Shown: positions 9,435 through 19,180, counted from the first letter of the stretch. The stretch: 64,000 nucleotides of DNA from Clostridia bacterium UC5.1-1E11 (GCA_001305115.1 BCAA01000001.1:1-64000), one strand, 5' to 3'. Numbers and translations are program-made. Notes: a model not told the origin generated them from the letters alone.

Positions 9435-9436
9435 CG

Positions 9437-10678
9437 ATGGCTGAAACGAGTGTGACCGCGCGCATTGATGGGCAGACATACGCCCTCGCTTATCATGAAG
9501 CAACCGGGAAATGGGAAGCGGAGTGCAAGGCTCCGGAGGAATCCTCCTATGGACAGGAAGGGCATTTCTACAGCGTCGCGGTGACGGCTTCGGACGGCGC
9601 AGGGAACAGCAGCACCGCCGACGCTTCCTCCGACGGAACGCTCGGCGCCTCTCTACGGCTGTTTGTCAAGGAGACCGAGCCGCCCAACGTTGCAGTCCTT
9701 TCACCGCAGGCTGGGGCCTATCTGGCGGACCCGAAGCCGGTGGTAGCCCTGCAACTGCGCGATACCGGCAGCGGCGTCGCTGTGGAGACCTTCCAGCTTC
9801 GCCTGGACGAAGGCGATGTGTTGGACAGCCGCGCGCCGGGAATGTCTGTCACAGCAGTGGAAGGCGGTTATGATGTCTCCTACGTCCCCCAGAGCGCCCT
9901 GAAGGACGGCGTCCATACGGTTTCGGCCGCGGTATCCGACCACGACGGCAACCAGGCGGAAGCGGCATCGCGAAGCTTTACCACCGACACAGAGCCCCCT
10001 GTGCTGGCCGTTGCACAGCCCCAGGACGGCTTTGTTGTGAAACAGGGGTCCCTGGTGGTATCCGGGACGGCCACCGACGCCGCCAGCGGCCCGGTGACCA
10101 TCCGTCTGACCCTGAACGGAAGCGCGCAGGGCGCGGTTGTAGCCGGTCCCTCCGGCGCGTGGAGCCGAACCGTCCCCTTGCGGAAGGGGGAAAATACCCT
10201 ACTGGTAACCGCGGAGGACCGCGCGGGATGGACCGCTTCGGCCGTCCTCCGGGGGACGTTCCAGGAAGCCTCCCTACAGATTGCCCGCGTCTCGATTTCC
10301 GCCAATCCCGAGGATGCGGGCGAGACGCATGTGATCTGTGTGGAGATTGCAGGGGGAACAGCCGAAGCGGTGTGGGGACGAGCCGGCCAGCACGACCTCA
10401 CCTTTGAAAAGGCCGGGCCGGATATTTGGCAGGCGCTGGTCCCGGCCGGCGGGGCGGGCCAGGCTTATGAAGTTCGAATTTGGGCGGAGAACGCGGATGG
10501 GGAACAGGCCTATTGGGAAGGGACGCTCTCCCTGCAGGACGGCCGTCCGATCTGTGCGCTTTTGGTGGAGGACCCCTATCGGGTGATGCTCTTGCCAGAG
10601 CGCCAAACAGCCCATCTGGAAAAAGACCGCTGTGAAGTGCAATTGACAAGGAGGTGTTCCTGTGCTGCCAGTGTATAA
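9437..10678 (+). CDS. Phage protein with Ig-like / bacterial Ig repeats
   Basis: About 413 residues. The start at ATG 9437 is preferred over ATG 9431 because GGAGGG at 9425-9430 needs that spacing. It contains at least three Ig-like beta-sandwich segments, seen as EPPNVAVLSPQAGAYLADPK, then EPPVLAVAQPQDGFVVKQG with SGTATDAASGPVTIRLTLNG, and a last domain near VSISANPEDAGETHVICVEI. Such domains decorate tail or capsid surfaces and bind sugars weakly. The gene follows the holin gene directly, an unusual place for a tail decoration protein, and overlaps the next gene by 17 bases. It could also be a surface adhesin carried as prophage cargo. The domain type is clear; the role is inferred. Confidence 0.65.
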   Translation: MAETSVTARIDGQTYALAYHEATGKWEAECKAPEESSYGQEGHFYSVAVTASDGAGNSSTADASSDGTLGASLRLFVKETEPPNVAVLSPQAGAYLADPKPVVALQLRDTGSGVAVETFQLRLDEGDVLDSRAPGMSVTAVEGGYDVSYVPQSALKDGVHTVSAAVSDHDGNQAEAASRSFTTDTEPPVLAVAQPQDGFVVKQGSLVVSGTATDAASGPVTIRLTLNGSAQGAVVAGPSGAWSRTVPLRKGENTLLVTAEDRAGWTASAVLRGTFQEASLQIARVSISANPEDAGETHVICVEIAGGTAEAVWGRAGQHDLTFEKAGPDIWQALVPAGGAGQAYEVRIWAENADGEQAYWEGTLSLQDGRPICALLVEDPYRVMLLPERQTAHLEKDRCEVQLTRRCSCAASV

Positions 10679-10943
10679 ACGATCGTGGATTTTAGGTGAG
10701 GACAAGTATGTCGAGTTGGAGGTATGCAGCACCCAAAAGGGCGAGGTGACCATTCCAAGCGCGAGCTGGTCCCTCACGCCGGAGACGGCGGCGGAGGCCG
10801 AGCAGAGCGGCGCATGTGAAGTGGAAGGCAACCGCATCCGTGCGCTGATTGAGCCGCAGAAGACTGGAAATTACACCTTGGAGATCACATATGAGTTGCC
10901 GCCGGAGACGCGGAAGGTGCGGGTGATGGTGGATGTCCATTAG
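10662..10943 (+). CDS. Small phage-associated protein, beta-rich, unknown
   Basis: This 93-residue protein uses a GTG start at 10662, preceded by AAGGAGGTG. It looks like a single beta-sandwich domain (YVELEVCSTQKGEVTIPSAS, then GNYTLEITYELPPETRKVRV). It overlaps its neighbours on both sides, so it belongs to the same transcript as the Ig-like protein and the two genes that follow. I do not recognise a named family. A structural role at the tail or virion surface is possible. Confidence 0.58.
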   Translation: MLPVYKRSWILGEDKYVELEVCSTQKGEVTIPSASWSLTPETAAEAEQSGACEVEGNRIRALIEPQKTGNYTLEITYELPPETRKVRVMVDVH

Positions 10944-11169
10944 AATTACAGAAGCGCAGTTGACCCCACAGACCACAACGGCCGGCAGCATGGTTCATCT
11001 GGCTGTGGGGGTGGAATGGTACGGCCTGCTCCAAAACAGCGCCGGGGCCGTGCTCTATGAAAACACAGGAGCCGTGCTGCACACGGCGGACGGTTTGGAC
11101 TGTGTGCTTCCCTATACCGGTGTGGAAATTGACGCAGCGATTGGAGGTCTTAGAACATGGGAGACATGA
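10933..11169 (+). CDS. Small phage protein ending in a TG-x-EID motif
   Basis: This 78-residue protein overlaps the previous gene by 11 bases and the following one by 13. The C-terminal part reads YTGVEIDAAIGGLRT, which resembles the sequence HTGAEIDTAVEGWQT near the start of the next protein. Motifs of the form TG-(A/V)-EID-x-A are frequent in clostridial phage tail-end proteins and may be a small helical docking element. The overlap arrangement and shared motif make it likely to be real despite its small size. Function unknown. Confidence 0.55.
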   Translation: MSIRITEAQLTPQTTTAGSMVHLAVGVEWYGLLQNSAGAVLYENTGAVLHTADGLDCVLPYTGVEIDAAIGGLRTWET

Positions 11170-11816
11170 CAACACGCGCCGCCGGGCCGGGCGGCCAGGG
11201 AGGCGGACGCTATATCCTGGCGCACACCGGCGCTGAGATTGACACCGCCGTGGAAGGCTGGCAGACCGCGCGGAACCGGACAGACGCGACGGCGGCCGAC
11301 ATTGCAGAGGGGAAAAAGGCGATTGTCCAATCCGGGCTTGTGACGGGAACGATGCAGGCGGGAAATGACGGCACGGTTCCAGATATTCCAAAGGCGGAAG
11401 CCGACAACGAAATGTATGTCCTGTTGACTTTTACAGAGGATGGCGGGACCGCGGGTATTTCCGTCCTGGACTATAATACGTGGAGCTTTACCCAGCGAAA
11501 CATCTCGGAATCCAATTGGTGGGACCCTGTAGACCTGCAAGGGAGTGCCATTGCAAACGTAAATCTGGTCACGTATCCGGGCCAGCCAAAAGCGATCCTG
11601 GTACACATCACCAGCTATGGCCTCAATCCATATTGGACTTTATCGGTCACGTCGACGAATCCGACCTGTTGCGTCACCACAATCGTGGGGACAAACAAAA
11701 TACAAATATTCAAAAATTTGGGCGACCACCCCGGTTCGCTTGCAGACTACCGGTCTGCGTACCAGATCGTCACCACCGGCCAGGAACCCGCGCAGTCCCC
11801 GGAGGGAGAAATCTAA
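11157..11816 (+). CDS. Phage tail-end protein, unknown function
   Basis: This 219-residue protein starts at ATG 11157 with GGAGG at suitable spacing. The N-terminus carries the TG-x-EID-x-A motif (HTGAEIDTAVEGWQ) shared with the preceding gene. The middle reads GKKAIVQSGLVTGTMQAGND, a pattern common in phage tail-fibre-associated proteins, and the C-terminal 120 residues form a beta-rich, Trp/Tyr-containing domain. It is the last recognisable gene of the prophage late operon. A receptor-binding or decoration role is inferred from position and composition. Confidence 0.6.
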   Translation: MGDMTTRAAGPGGQGGGRYILAHTGAEIDTAVEGWQTARNRTDATAADIAEGKKAIVQSGLVTGTMQAGNDGTVPDIPKAEADNEMYVLLTFTEDGGTAGISVLDYNTWSFTQRNISESNWWDPVDLQGSAIANVNLVTYPGQPKAILVHITSYGLNPYWTLSVTSTNPTCCVTTIVGTNKIQIFKNLGDHPGSLADYRSAYQIVTTGQEPAQSPEGEI

Positions 11817-12487
11817 AACGCCTCTGGCCGTCATTCCGAATGGCGCCATGCCGTCGCAAGGGACAGGCTAATCCGAAAAAAGGACGAGCACGCCAACGCT
11901 ATGGTACAAGCCGCGCACCGTCCCTTGGGGAAGCTTTTTAATGTTCTCAAGCTGGCCAAGGGGAAACCCGGCCGGCTTTCCCCTTGGCCCCGGTATGGGC
12001 GGGACGGGCAGCACGGTGCATGCCGGTTGTCAAGGATTCCCGGGAGAAGAAGGGGCTTGCAATGGGGACGGAATATGCTAAAAAGGAATGCCTTTCTTTG
12101 GATGGTCACAGCGGCGAACGTATCCTGCGCCTACAATTCGAGGCGGGCCGCCCCGCTAGGCGAGGGGAACATAGGGCGTGGGGGATGAGGGAATTCCAAT
12201 CTGGGACGGCCGCTGGCGGGTTCATCCACGGATTTTGGCGCCTTTCCAGAGATGGGACGGCACATCTTGGAAAATAGTATCTGGGGGATTCCTCTTATGT
12301 TGTACCGGGGGACGGCCGGAATAAGGCCCAGAAAGGCCCCCGTCACGCATTAGGTTCCTCCCCTCCTATGCCGTACCGGAGGGCGCCTGGGGACGGCTCT
12401 GGTCAAGCGTGCGGCGGACGTCTTTGTGGATGGGAGGACCCGGCCGAGGGCCAATCCGTGCTGCCTTGCCAAACAAAAGGCTGGCCC
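11817..12487. other. Decayed intergenic stretch at the prophage end
   Basis: No gene is supported across these 670 bases; the open frames are short and not protein-like. A perfect 13-bp stem lies at 11954-11966 and 11977-11989 (GGCCAAGGGGAAA with its complement, 10-base loop). It is not followed by a T run, so it may be a structured 3' end or an attachment remnant rather than a standard terminator. No integrase gene is in the window for this prophage. Confidence 0.5.
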
Positions 12488-12715
12488 TCATAGGGCGTCC
12501 AGCACAACGTCCAGGAGATGGATGGGGGACAGCTGGCCCCTGGTGCAGCGCTGTGCGAGCGCGAATACGAAGGAACCGTCCGGGGAGATGTCCGAGACAT
12601 ACGCCTGGAGTTCCCAATCCAGGTCCGTAAACAGCAGAGCGGCAATCCCATAGGAATGATAAAGCCCGATGTAGGGGGAAAACAGGGTTTCTCTATAGGG
12701 GATATATTGGAACAT
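12488..12715 (-). CDS. DUF6514 family protein
   Basis: This 75-residue protein has the signature of the DUF6514 family found in Clostridia: an N-terminal region with a YGIAALLF strand, a middle VSDISPDGSFVFALAQRC, and the C-terminal QLSPIHLLDVVLDAL. The biological role of the family is not known to me. The start at 12715 overlaps the end of the upstream XRE gene by 23 bases, so the two form a coupled operon reading leftward. It lies in the boundary between the prophage and the chromosome. A role with the regulator is inferred only from linkage. Confidence 0.75.
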   Translation of the reverse strand: MFQYIPYRETLFSPYIGLYHSYGIAALLFTDLDWELQAYVSDISPDGSFVFALAQRCTRGQLSPIHLLDVVLDAL

Positions 12716-12932
12716 CTTTCATGGCATCCTCCCGGTAATCCTCAAAATTCAGCTCAAAGAAAAAGACAAGGCGAAGAAAAATCCGGGTGCCGGGCAGCCG
12801 TTCTCCTTTCTCAATTTTTTGATATTCCCGCACAGAGATCCATAGGGCGTCAGCCACCTGTTGTTGGGTCATCTTGCGTTTTTCAGTGCGGGCGTGGAAG
12901 ACGTCGTGTGAAAAATGTGATTTTAATGACAT
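12693..12932 (-). CDS. XRE-family helix-turn-helix regulator
   Basis: This 79-residue protein begins at ATG 12932, with AAGGAGG eight bases upstream. Its centre is a Cro/C1-type helix-turn-helix: RKMTQQQVADALWISVREYQ, then KIEKGERLPGTRIFLRLVFF. Proteins of this size usually bind an operator in their own promoter. An inverted repeat suited to that lies upstream at 13031-13060. The gene overlaps the DUF6514 gene. It could be a prophage regulator or a host gene at the edge of the prophage. Confidence 0.8.
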   Translation of the reverse strand: MSLKSHFSHDVFHARTEKRKMTQQQVADALWISVREYQKIEKGERLPGTRIFLRLVFFFELNFEDYREDAMKDVPIYPL

Positions 12933-13030
12933 GAATATTCCTCCTTGAAAAGAAGAATATTCGAATCTCCCCAATGAGAACACGAACGGACGCGCACATT
13001 GTAAGCATTGTCGAATTTTGTCACACGATT

Positions 13031-13060
13031 TTGTTGAATTAAGGAATTGCTCAACAATTC
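13031..13060 (-). promoter_or_regulatory. Candidate XRE operator (nested inverted repeats)
   Basis: TTGTTGA at 13031-13037 is matched by TCAACAA at 13051-13057, and a second perfect repeat GAATTG / CAATTC is nested at 13044-13049 and 13055-13060. The site lies about 100 bases upstream of the leftward XRE gene, in an AT-rich promoter-like stretch. Autoregulation by that protein is an inference. Confidence 0.45.
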
Positions 13061-13224
13061 GTTCGGCCTACAAATCGTTTCCACCGGCAAGCCGGACAAA
13101 ACGGTTCTCCGGCCGCCGGGGCCGTCCCCGCAAAGGACGGCGGGAAGCAGGCGGACGGGATCGTTTGCCGGGCGTTGATCGCCCGCCCCGGAAAGGAAAA
13201 GGCGCCTCCGGGCCGGGCAAAAAA

Positions 13225-13272
13225 CAGATGGGCGTATCACCCCCAAAAGGAGCGATACGCCCATCTGCTTTT
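13225..13272. terminator. Bidirectional intrinsic terminator
   Basis: A perfect 14-bp stem (CAGATGGGCGTATC 13225-13238 with its complement 13254-13267) is flanked by an A run on the left and CTTTTT on the right. It can end leftward transcription of the two-component/ABC operon, whose last gene stops at 13383. Confidence 0.88.
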
Positions 13273-13382
13273 TAGGCAACCGGTTGTCCTCCGCACGGTT
13301 CTTGCGCGCTTTGCGCAATACACGTTCCCACACGCTGCCCTTCCGGCTCTTTTCGCCGCCCGGCCGCCGCCCTTTTGACCGG

Positions 13383-15962
13383 TTATTCCAGGTCGTCCCG
13401 AAGCGCGTCGATGATGTTTTCCCGTTTGATCTTGCTTGCGGCGTACAGCATCGCGATGAAAATGACAAGGAACACGCCGAGTACACTGACCGCCATGCTC
13501 TCCCACGGGAACTGGTAAACCACGTGCGCACCCCCGGCCACCATTCCACAGTGGATCAGCCAGGACAATCCCCCTGCAAGGGGAAGCCCGAACAACAGGG
13601 TACGCAGTCCGTACAGGGCGCATTCCAAGCACATCATCTTTTGAAACCCGCGGTCGGACATCCCCACCGAGCGGAGCATGGCGAGTTCCCGCCGGCGCAA
13701 CTTGATGTTGGTGGAGATCGTGTTAAACACGTTTGCAACCGCAATCAGTGAGATCATGAGAACGAACACCACGGTGAACAGGTCCACGATAAACAGGAGG
13801 TTCCGGTTTTGTTCCATCATTGCATCGACGTTGTACAACGTGCAGTCCGCAGAAAGGCCCGTGCCGTCCAGCAGCGCCTGCATTTGCTCTGCCGACCGCG
13901 AGGGGGTCTCCGACTGAAATGTCAGGCCCTCGACCTTGCTGTCCACAGAGAGCCCGGCGGGGGCAAATGCCTCCTTGAGCGACCAGGGGGCAATTATCTG
14001 AAAGACATACGGCCTGTCCGCGGGGGCGCCCGTATACGGGGGCGTATCCGGCAGCGTCCTTTCCACACAGGTGATGCCGACCGTCCGCCCCCGTTCCGGC
14101 ACGGACTGCCCATTCACTTTTGGAAAACCGACACCTCCAGTGAAGCGCTCGCAAACAGGTCTGGAAGCTGGCGGACTTCTTCCGCCTGGCCGGTGGCGTC
14201 CTCCATCTTGGCGACCGCCAGCAACCGGGCGTGCTCTCCGGTGTACTCCCCGGCGGGCAACCCCAGCTCCTGGAGGATTTGCAGATACGCCTGGTCATCG
14301 AGGAACTGGATGTCTACCGGCAGGGCGACTGTACCGTTGGACTGCGGTTCGCCGGCCGCTTGCCGGAATTCCCCGGCGAGATCATCCGCCTGTACGGCGC
14401 ATGAATACTCCAGAACCGCCTGGTAGGAGGCTTTTGTGACGCCCTCCGTGGTTTTCAACTGGTCAAATAGCGCGTAAAACGCCTGTTCATCCAGCGCCTG
14501 TACGCTCAAACCGATGTCATAGTCGGTGACGACTTTTGCCTCTTCCGCAACCTGCTTCAGGTTCTCCCCAAACGCGCTGGACGACACAAACAGCACAACG
14601 CTCAAGGTGAGCGACAGCAAAATACTGCGGTACCGCCGTTTGTTTCTCTGAAAGGTCTTGACCGCAAGGGTCCCCTCCACGCCGAAGAGACGTTCTGTCA
14701 GGGCTGCCGTCCGGATAGCCTTGGCCTCCACCTGAAGCGCGTCGGTCTGGCGGATACAGTCCAACACGGGGGTTCTGGCCGCCTTTCTCGCCGGGAGATA
14801 GGCCGAAACCAAAAGGGTGGCTAAGCTGACCGCCGCCGCAACGGCCAAAGCGGGCGCAGACAGTACCAGGGTCAAGGGCACGTTGCCGTATAGGACGTTT
14901 GCAAAATTTACCGCCACGAGCGAGAGCACAAGCTGGATGCTGGGAATGCCCACCAAGATGCCGAGGGGAATCCCCATCGCGCCGATGCAGAGCGCCTCGA
15001 ACAGCACAGCATTCCGCAGTTGCTTTTCCGTAGCGCCCACCGACATGAGGATGCCGAGCTGGTGTGTGCGTTCGTTCAGCGCGATATGGAATGCATTATA
15101 GATCAAAAACACGGAACCGAGCATCACCAGGGCAATCAAAATGCCGCCGGCCGAATAGAGCAGCGAGCGGAACAGCGTATCGTCCGAAAGCCCCAGAAAG
15201 CGCAACACTTCGTCGTTTTTGATCGATGCGCGGCCCGCGGCAACGTCCTTCACATAGGCGTGGATTTGTTCCGGTTTTTCCAACGTGACGAAGGCGCAAA
15301 GGCGCCCCGATGGATTTTCCGCATCCGCTGTGGTAATCAAGGTATACCCCGGGGCGGAGTGCTCCTCAAAGGAGGGGCGCTGATAAATGCCGACAACGGT
15401 ATAGGTTTTTCCGTTGTCTGGGACAGGGTTTCTTCCCCAGAGCGGTAGGGGTCGTGTTGGCAGAGGGATTCCGCCCCCGCCCGCCGGGTTCCCACCGCAA
15501 GGGAAAGCGTGTCGCCCAACGCTATCCGGACGCCGCCGTTGGCGGGGCATGGGCCGGGACCAGGACTTCCGTGCCGTTTTCCGGGAGCCTGCCGGAGAGC
15601 AATTGGAGAGGCAGGGCGCTGTAGGCCTCGTCGCGGAACCCGGCGATAAACCAATATGGCTTGTCGGGGTTTTTGCCTCCGTCGAGCATGGCATAGCCGA
15701 TGTTCTCAAAGGAAACAACCTTTGCCACCCGGGGGTCTTTGGCCTGCTCCTGTACGAAGGGGGGATCCACGTCCACAAATGCAACCTGCCAATCCCCGTA
15801 CTTTGCGATGGCGCCGTTGACCATATAGGTTTGTAGGGAGACGACAAAAGTGGCGACCGCTGTAATCAATGCGGCCGACAGCGCAACCCCCACCACGGTC
15901 ACGAAGGTGCGGGTTCGGTTCCGCCGCAACCCCTGTAGGGCGACTTTGTGAAAGACATTCAT
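13383..15962 (-). pseudogene. FtsX-type ABC transporter permease, broken by three one-base shifts
   Basis: Repaired, this is a permease of about 860 residues with two FtsX domains. It has an N-terminal membrane segment (TFVTVVGVALSAALITAVATF), a first FtsX block with SLLYSAGGILIALVMLGSVF and HQLGILMSVGATEKQLRNAV, a second extracellular region, and a C-terminal block with FVLMISLIAVANVFNTIST and RRRELAMLRSVGMSDRGFQK. The frame breaks at the C run of 15544-15547, the A run read from 15406-15410 and the A run at 14118-14121. All three are single-base deletions, so sequencing error is a serious alternative to a true pseudogene. The start overlaps the ATPase gene by four bases. With the linked kinase and regulator it resembles peptide-sensing or detoxifying ABC modules. 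Substrate unknown. Confidence 0.8.
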
Positions 15963-16648
15963 CCCAGCGGCACCTGCCTCTCGTCCCGCACCACGGTTCC
16001 GTCTGCGATGGTGATGATGCGGTTTGCCTGCAGGGCAATGGTTTCATCGTGGGTGACGATCACCAGGGTCTGCCGGTATTTCCTGTGGCTCTCTTTCAGC
16101 AGGCGGATGATCTCCTGCCCGTTGCGGCTGTCCAGGCTGCCGGTGGGCTCGTCCGCCAACACGACCGCCGGTGCGTTCATCAGGGCGCGTCCAATGGCGA
16201 CGCGCTGCTGCTGCCCGCCTGAAAGCTGGTTGGGCAGGTGGTTTCTCCGGTCCTGCAGGCCCAGCAGTTCCAGGAGCTCTTCCAGGCGTTCCCGGTTGAC
16301 CCTCCGCCGGTCCATCCGGATGGGCAGGGTGATATTTTCCACCACGTCCAACGTAGGGATGAGGTTGTGGAACTGATAGATCAGCCCCACCTGACGCCTG
16401 CGGAAAACAGCCAGCTTTTCGCTGCTTTGGGCATAAACATCCTGCCCGTTGAGGAGCACTCTGCCGCTCGTTGGGATGTCTACACCGGCGATGGCGTGGA
16501 GCAAGGTGGATTTGCCCGAGCCGGAAGAACCGACAATGGCGATAAAATCCCCCTGTTCGACGGAAAGCGAAACATGGTCCAGCGCCGCGACCCGATTTTC
16601 TCCCCTGCCGTATACCTTGCAGAGGTCCTCGACCTTCAAAAACTCCAT
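15959..16648 (-). CDS. ABC transporter ATP-binding protein (LolD/MacB-type)
   Basis: This 229-residue ATPase energises the adjacent FtsX permease. The start at ATG 16648 (MEFLKVEDLCKVYGRG) has AGGAGG nine bases upstream; the frame is open further back without a better site. Motifs are complete: Walker A GSSGSGKST near residue 40, Q-loop in LIYQFHNLIPTL, signature LSGGQQQR, Walker B VVLADEPTGSLD and H-loop VTHDE. This subfamily pairs with FtsX-type permeases and works by transmembrane mechanical coupling rather than by a classical channel. It lies between the kinase and the permease in one leftward operon. Confidence 0.92.
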   Translation of the reverse strand: MEFLKVEDLCKVYGRGENRVAALDHVSLSVEQGDFIAIVGSSGSGKSTLLHAIAGVDIPTSGRVLLNGQDVYAQSSEKLAVFRRRQVGLIYQFHNLIPTLDVVENITLPIRMDRRRVNRERLEELLELLGLQDRRNHLPNQLSGGQQQRVAIGRALMNAPAVVLADEPTGSLDSRNGQEIIRLLKESHRKYRQTLVIVTHDETIALQANRIITIADGTVVRDERQVPLG

Positions 16649-16731
16649 TCTATGAGCCTCCTTTTCATGTGGGTTACTCATATCATAGAACGTTACCCTT
16701 ACAAGCGCGTGACTTTCCGGTGAGAGATCCG

Positions 16732-17720
16732 TCACTTTGGGAAGCGGATGGAAAACACCGCGCCTCCCTGCGGATGGTTCTTTGCGGTGATGGTACCGCC
16801 CTGCCGGACAAGGATGGTCTTACAGAGCGCCAAGCCGATCCCATATCCGGCGGCATCCGTGTTTTTCCCGCGGTAGAACCGGTCGAACAGGCGGGGGAGT
16901 GCCTCCGGCTCGATACCCGCGCCGTTGTCGCGGAAGGTGATCTCCGTGTACAGCGGGGTATCCGCACAGGCGATCTCCAAAGACCCGTGATCGCCCGCGC
17001 TCTCCATACAGTTCTTGAGGATATTCTGCATGGCCTCGGACAGCCAGCCCTTATCGCCCCAGAGCACGGCTCCTTTGGGAACGTCCACCCGCAGGGCGAT
17101 GCTGTGCAGTTCCATCGGAATCGAGAAGGGGCGAAGCGCGGTGTGTATCAGATCCTGCACATCGACCCGCTCCCGCTGGAAAACCACAATCCCCGCGTCC
17201 AGCCGGGAAAGCTTCAACAGGGAAGTAATCAGCCAATCCATTTGAAGGAACCGCTCTTCGGTTTCACGCAAAAGTGCCCTCCTCTCCGCTTCACCGGCGC
17301 TGTTTTTCAGGAGCGACAGGGTCAGGTTTGCAGAGGTCAGCGGGGTCCGCAGTTGGTGCGCGATGTCGGCCAGGGAATCTGCCAAGCGATTTTTCTCCCG
17401 TCTGAGGGCCTCGTTTTGCTCCTGAATCCGCAGGACCATTTTGGCAATCTCGCTTTGCAGGATGGAGAGCTCCCCCTCGTCCGATTCGCTGATAAACAGC
17501 TGGCCGGGCTGATGGAGCACACGGTCGATCTGTTCGGAAAGCTTTGCGATGCGCCGGTACCGGGCTCTGGTAACCCCCCAAAAACCGCGCCAAAAGCGGC
17601 GGCGGAGGCAAGGACCAGGACGCCGGCCGCCGGGTGGAGGGCAAATCCCACCGCAGTGGCAACAGCGGCAATCCCTACAAACAGAGCGGCAAACCGCCGC
17701 AGTTCTCTATTCCGAAACAT
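16732..17720 (-). CDS. Sensor histidine kinase, one-base frameshift
   Basis: Repaired length is about 329 residues. The start at 17720 (MFRNRELRRF) overlaps the end of the regulator gene. Two membrane segments (FAALFVGIAAVATAVGFAL and AAGVLVLASAAAFGAVF) have almost no loop between them, so the kinase probably senses through a partner, as in intramembrane-sensing kinases paired with ABC permeases. The H-box is LADIAHQLRTPLTSANL, the N-box SEAMQNILKNCMESA, and the G box GYGIGLALCKTIL. The frame changes at a T run (coding strand) near 17575-17585, just after the second membrane segment; adding one T restores GAVFWGVTRARYRRIAKLSE. A sequencing slip is likely. Confidence 0.85.
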
Positions 17721-18393
17721 CGCCGCCTCCGAGCCGGTAGCCCGTGCCGCGGACCGTCCGGATGATCTGCGGATTGGCGGGGTCTTCCTCAATTTTTTCC
17801 CGCAGCCGCTTGATGTAGACCGTCAGGGTATTGTTATTGACAAATTCGCCCGCTGCATCCCACAGCTCGTCGATCAGCTGGTCCCGCGTAAGGATGCGAT
17901 GGGGGTTGTTGAGGAACACCAGCAGCAGCCGGTACTCCAGCGCAGAGAGGAATACCTCTTTACCATCCTTTTTCACAATGCCGCTGGCGGTATCGGCCCA
18001 AAGCCCACAGAGTTGAAACGCCGATGGGGCGCGGCCGGATTTCCGCAGGGCGTTTCCAATCCGCGCAATCAATTCGCGCGGGCGGAAGGGCTTCGTGATG
18101 TAATCGTCCGCCCCCATGTTTAGCCCGGTGACAACGCTGGCTTCGTCGCCGGAGGCAGTCAGGAAGATGACCGGAATATCCTGCGCCTGTTTGATTTCCG
18201 TACAGACGGCAAAGCCGTTCCCGTCCGGCAGGGAGATGTCCACCAACGCCAGATCGAACGGATTACCGGCCAGCAGAGAGGCTACTGCCCGCTGGGTGGG
18301 GGCATGGACGACGCCAAACCCCTCCGCGTGAAGCAAGCGCACTAGGTTTTTGGCGATCTCCAAATCATCCTCCACCAAGAATATTCGTTTCAT
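17707..18393 (-). CDS. OmpR/PhoB-type response regulator
   Basis: This 228-residue two-domain regulator is complete. The receiver domain has the acidic pair VEDD near residue 8, the phospho-acceptor in LALVDISLPDGNGF and the conserved Lys in DYITKPFRP. The C-terminal winged helix ends with the typical TVRGTGYRL and contains LTVYIKRLREKIEEDP. It is the first gene of a leftward operon with the kinase and ABC transporter, so it most likely controls that transporter, a standard arrangement for antibiotic-peptide response modules in Firmicutes. No operator was identified upstream. Confidence 0.92.
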   Translation of the reverse strand: MKRIFLVEDDLEIAKNLVRLLHAEGFGVVHAPTQRAVASLLAGNPFDLALVDISLPDGNGFAVCTEIKQAQDIPVIFLTASGDEASVVTGLNMGADDYITKPFRPRELIARIGNALRKSGRAPSAFQLCGLWADTASGIVKKDGKEVFLSALEYRLLLVFLNNPHRILTRDQLIDELWDAAGEFVNNNTLTVYIKRLREKIEEDPANPQIIRTVRGTGYRLGGGDVSE

Positions 18394-19087
18394 GGGTCTC
18401 CTGTCCTCCTTTGTATACCGAAGGGTGTCCCCAAACTACGAATCGTTGGATTCATAGGAACGGGGCATCCTCTTTCTGTTTGAAAAAAGATCTGCATTTT
18501 TAAAAAACGGGGTATCCTTCTGTCGGGCCTTTTGGGACACCCCCTTTCTGATTTCCTTTTGGCTTCTGCCGTTATTGCGAATTTGCAATGATACTGGCTG
18601 CTCTGTGTTCTATAATCAAAGCCTGCATAAATGTATCATACTTCGTGCCGCAGAAGAAAACAAGCTGAAATTCGCACCAAACCCGCTTTTGCCGGAGAGG
18701 AAAGACCGCCGTCCCCGGATCTGGGGCGCTTATAGCGGCCGCGGTCTTGCACCTGAAACCGGGCACAGGGGAGAAGTCTTTTACATTCGTCCTCTGGGAA
18801 GAGCTTGTAACAGCAGGTCTGTAAAGGGCGTATAGCCAGCGGTTTTCGGCCGAACGGTCCCAGTCGGGCGGGTTTTCCGGCGGGAAGGGTTGCGTCTGCG
18901 GCTTCGTCCTTTTTAACCAGAAGAATCAAACAGACAACAAAAACTTTGTCAAGATCAAACATCCAAAGCGGACAAAACACGGAAACAGTTGCAACACTCT
19001 TTATAAAATAGGTGAATTTTTACAGAAAAATCTTCTAAAATTCAGAAAAGTTTTGCGCTTTCGCTTCAAAAATTGATAAGATTTCTC
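18394..19087. other. Divergent intergenic region, no supported gene
   Basis: This gap of about 700 bases separates the leftward regulator gene from the rightward pflB promoter. The left part has GC-rich imperfect hairpins around 18508-18545 (GGGGTATC ... GGACACCCC) without a T run. From about 18980 it becomes strongly AT-rich, consistent with promoter DNA. The open frames have no recognisable product. Confidence 0.5.
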
Positions 19088-19141
19088 TTGATTTTTTCCT
19101 ATAAACCTAGTATGATATAGATCGGTTAGCGATAGCTAACC
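19088..19141 (+). promoter_or_regulatory. pflB promoter with palindrome at the transcription start
   Basis: A -35 box TTGATT (19088-19093) and -10 box TATGAT (19111-19116) are separated by 17 bases. A perfect 7-bp inverted repeat GGTTAGC-GATA-GCTAACC follows at 19124-19141, around the expected first transcribed base. That location suits a repressor site or a 5' hairpin. It matches no FNR or Rex consensus that I know. Confidence 0.65.
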
Positions 19142-19180
19142 TAAGCGAACATTCTGTCTAACGATATAAGGAGGTTGCAC

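Noticed and set aside
13383-15962. Three separate permease genes
   Set aside because: The pieces align end to end as one FtsX permease when three single bases are restored, and no internal ribosome sites fit.
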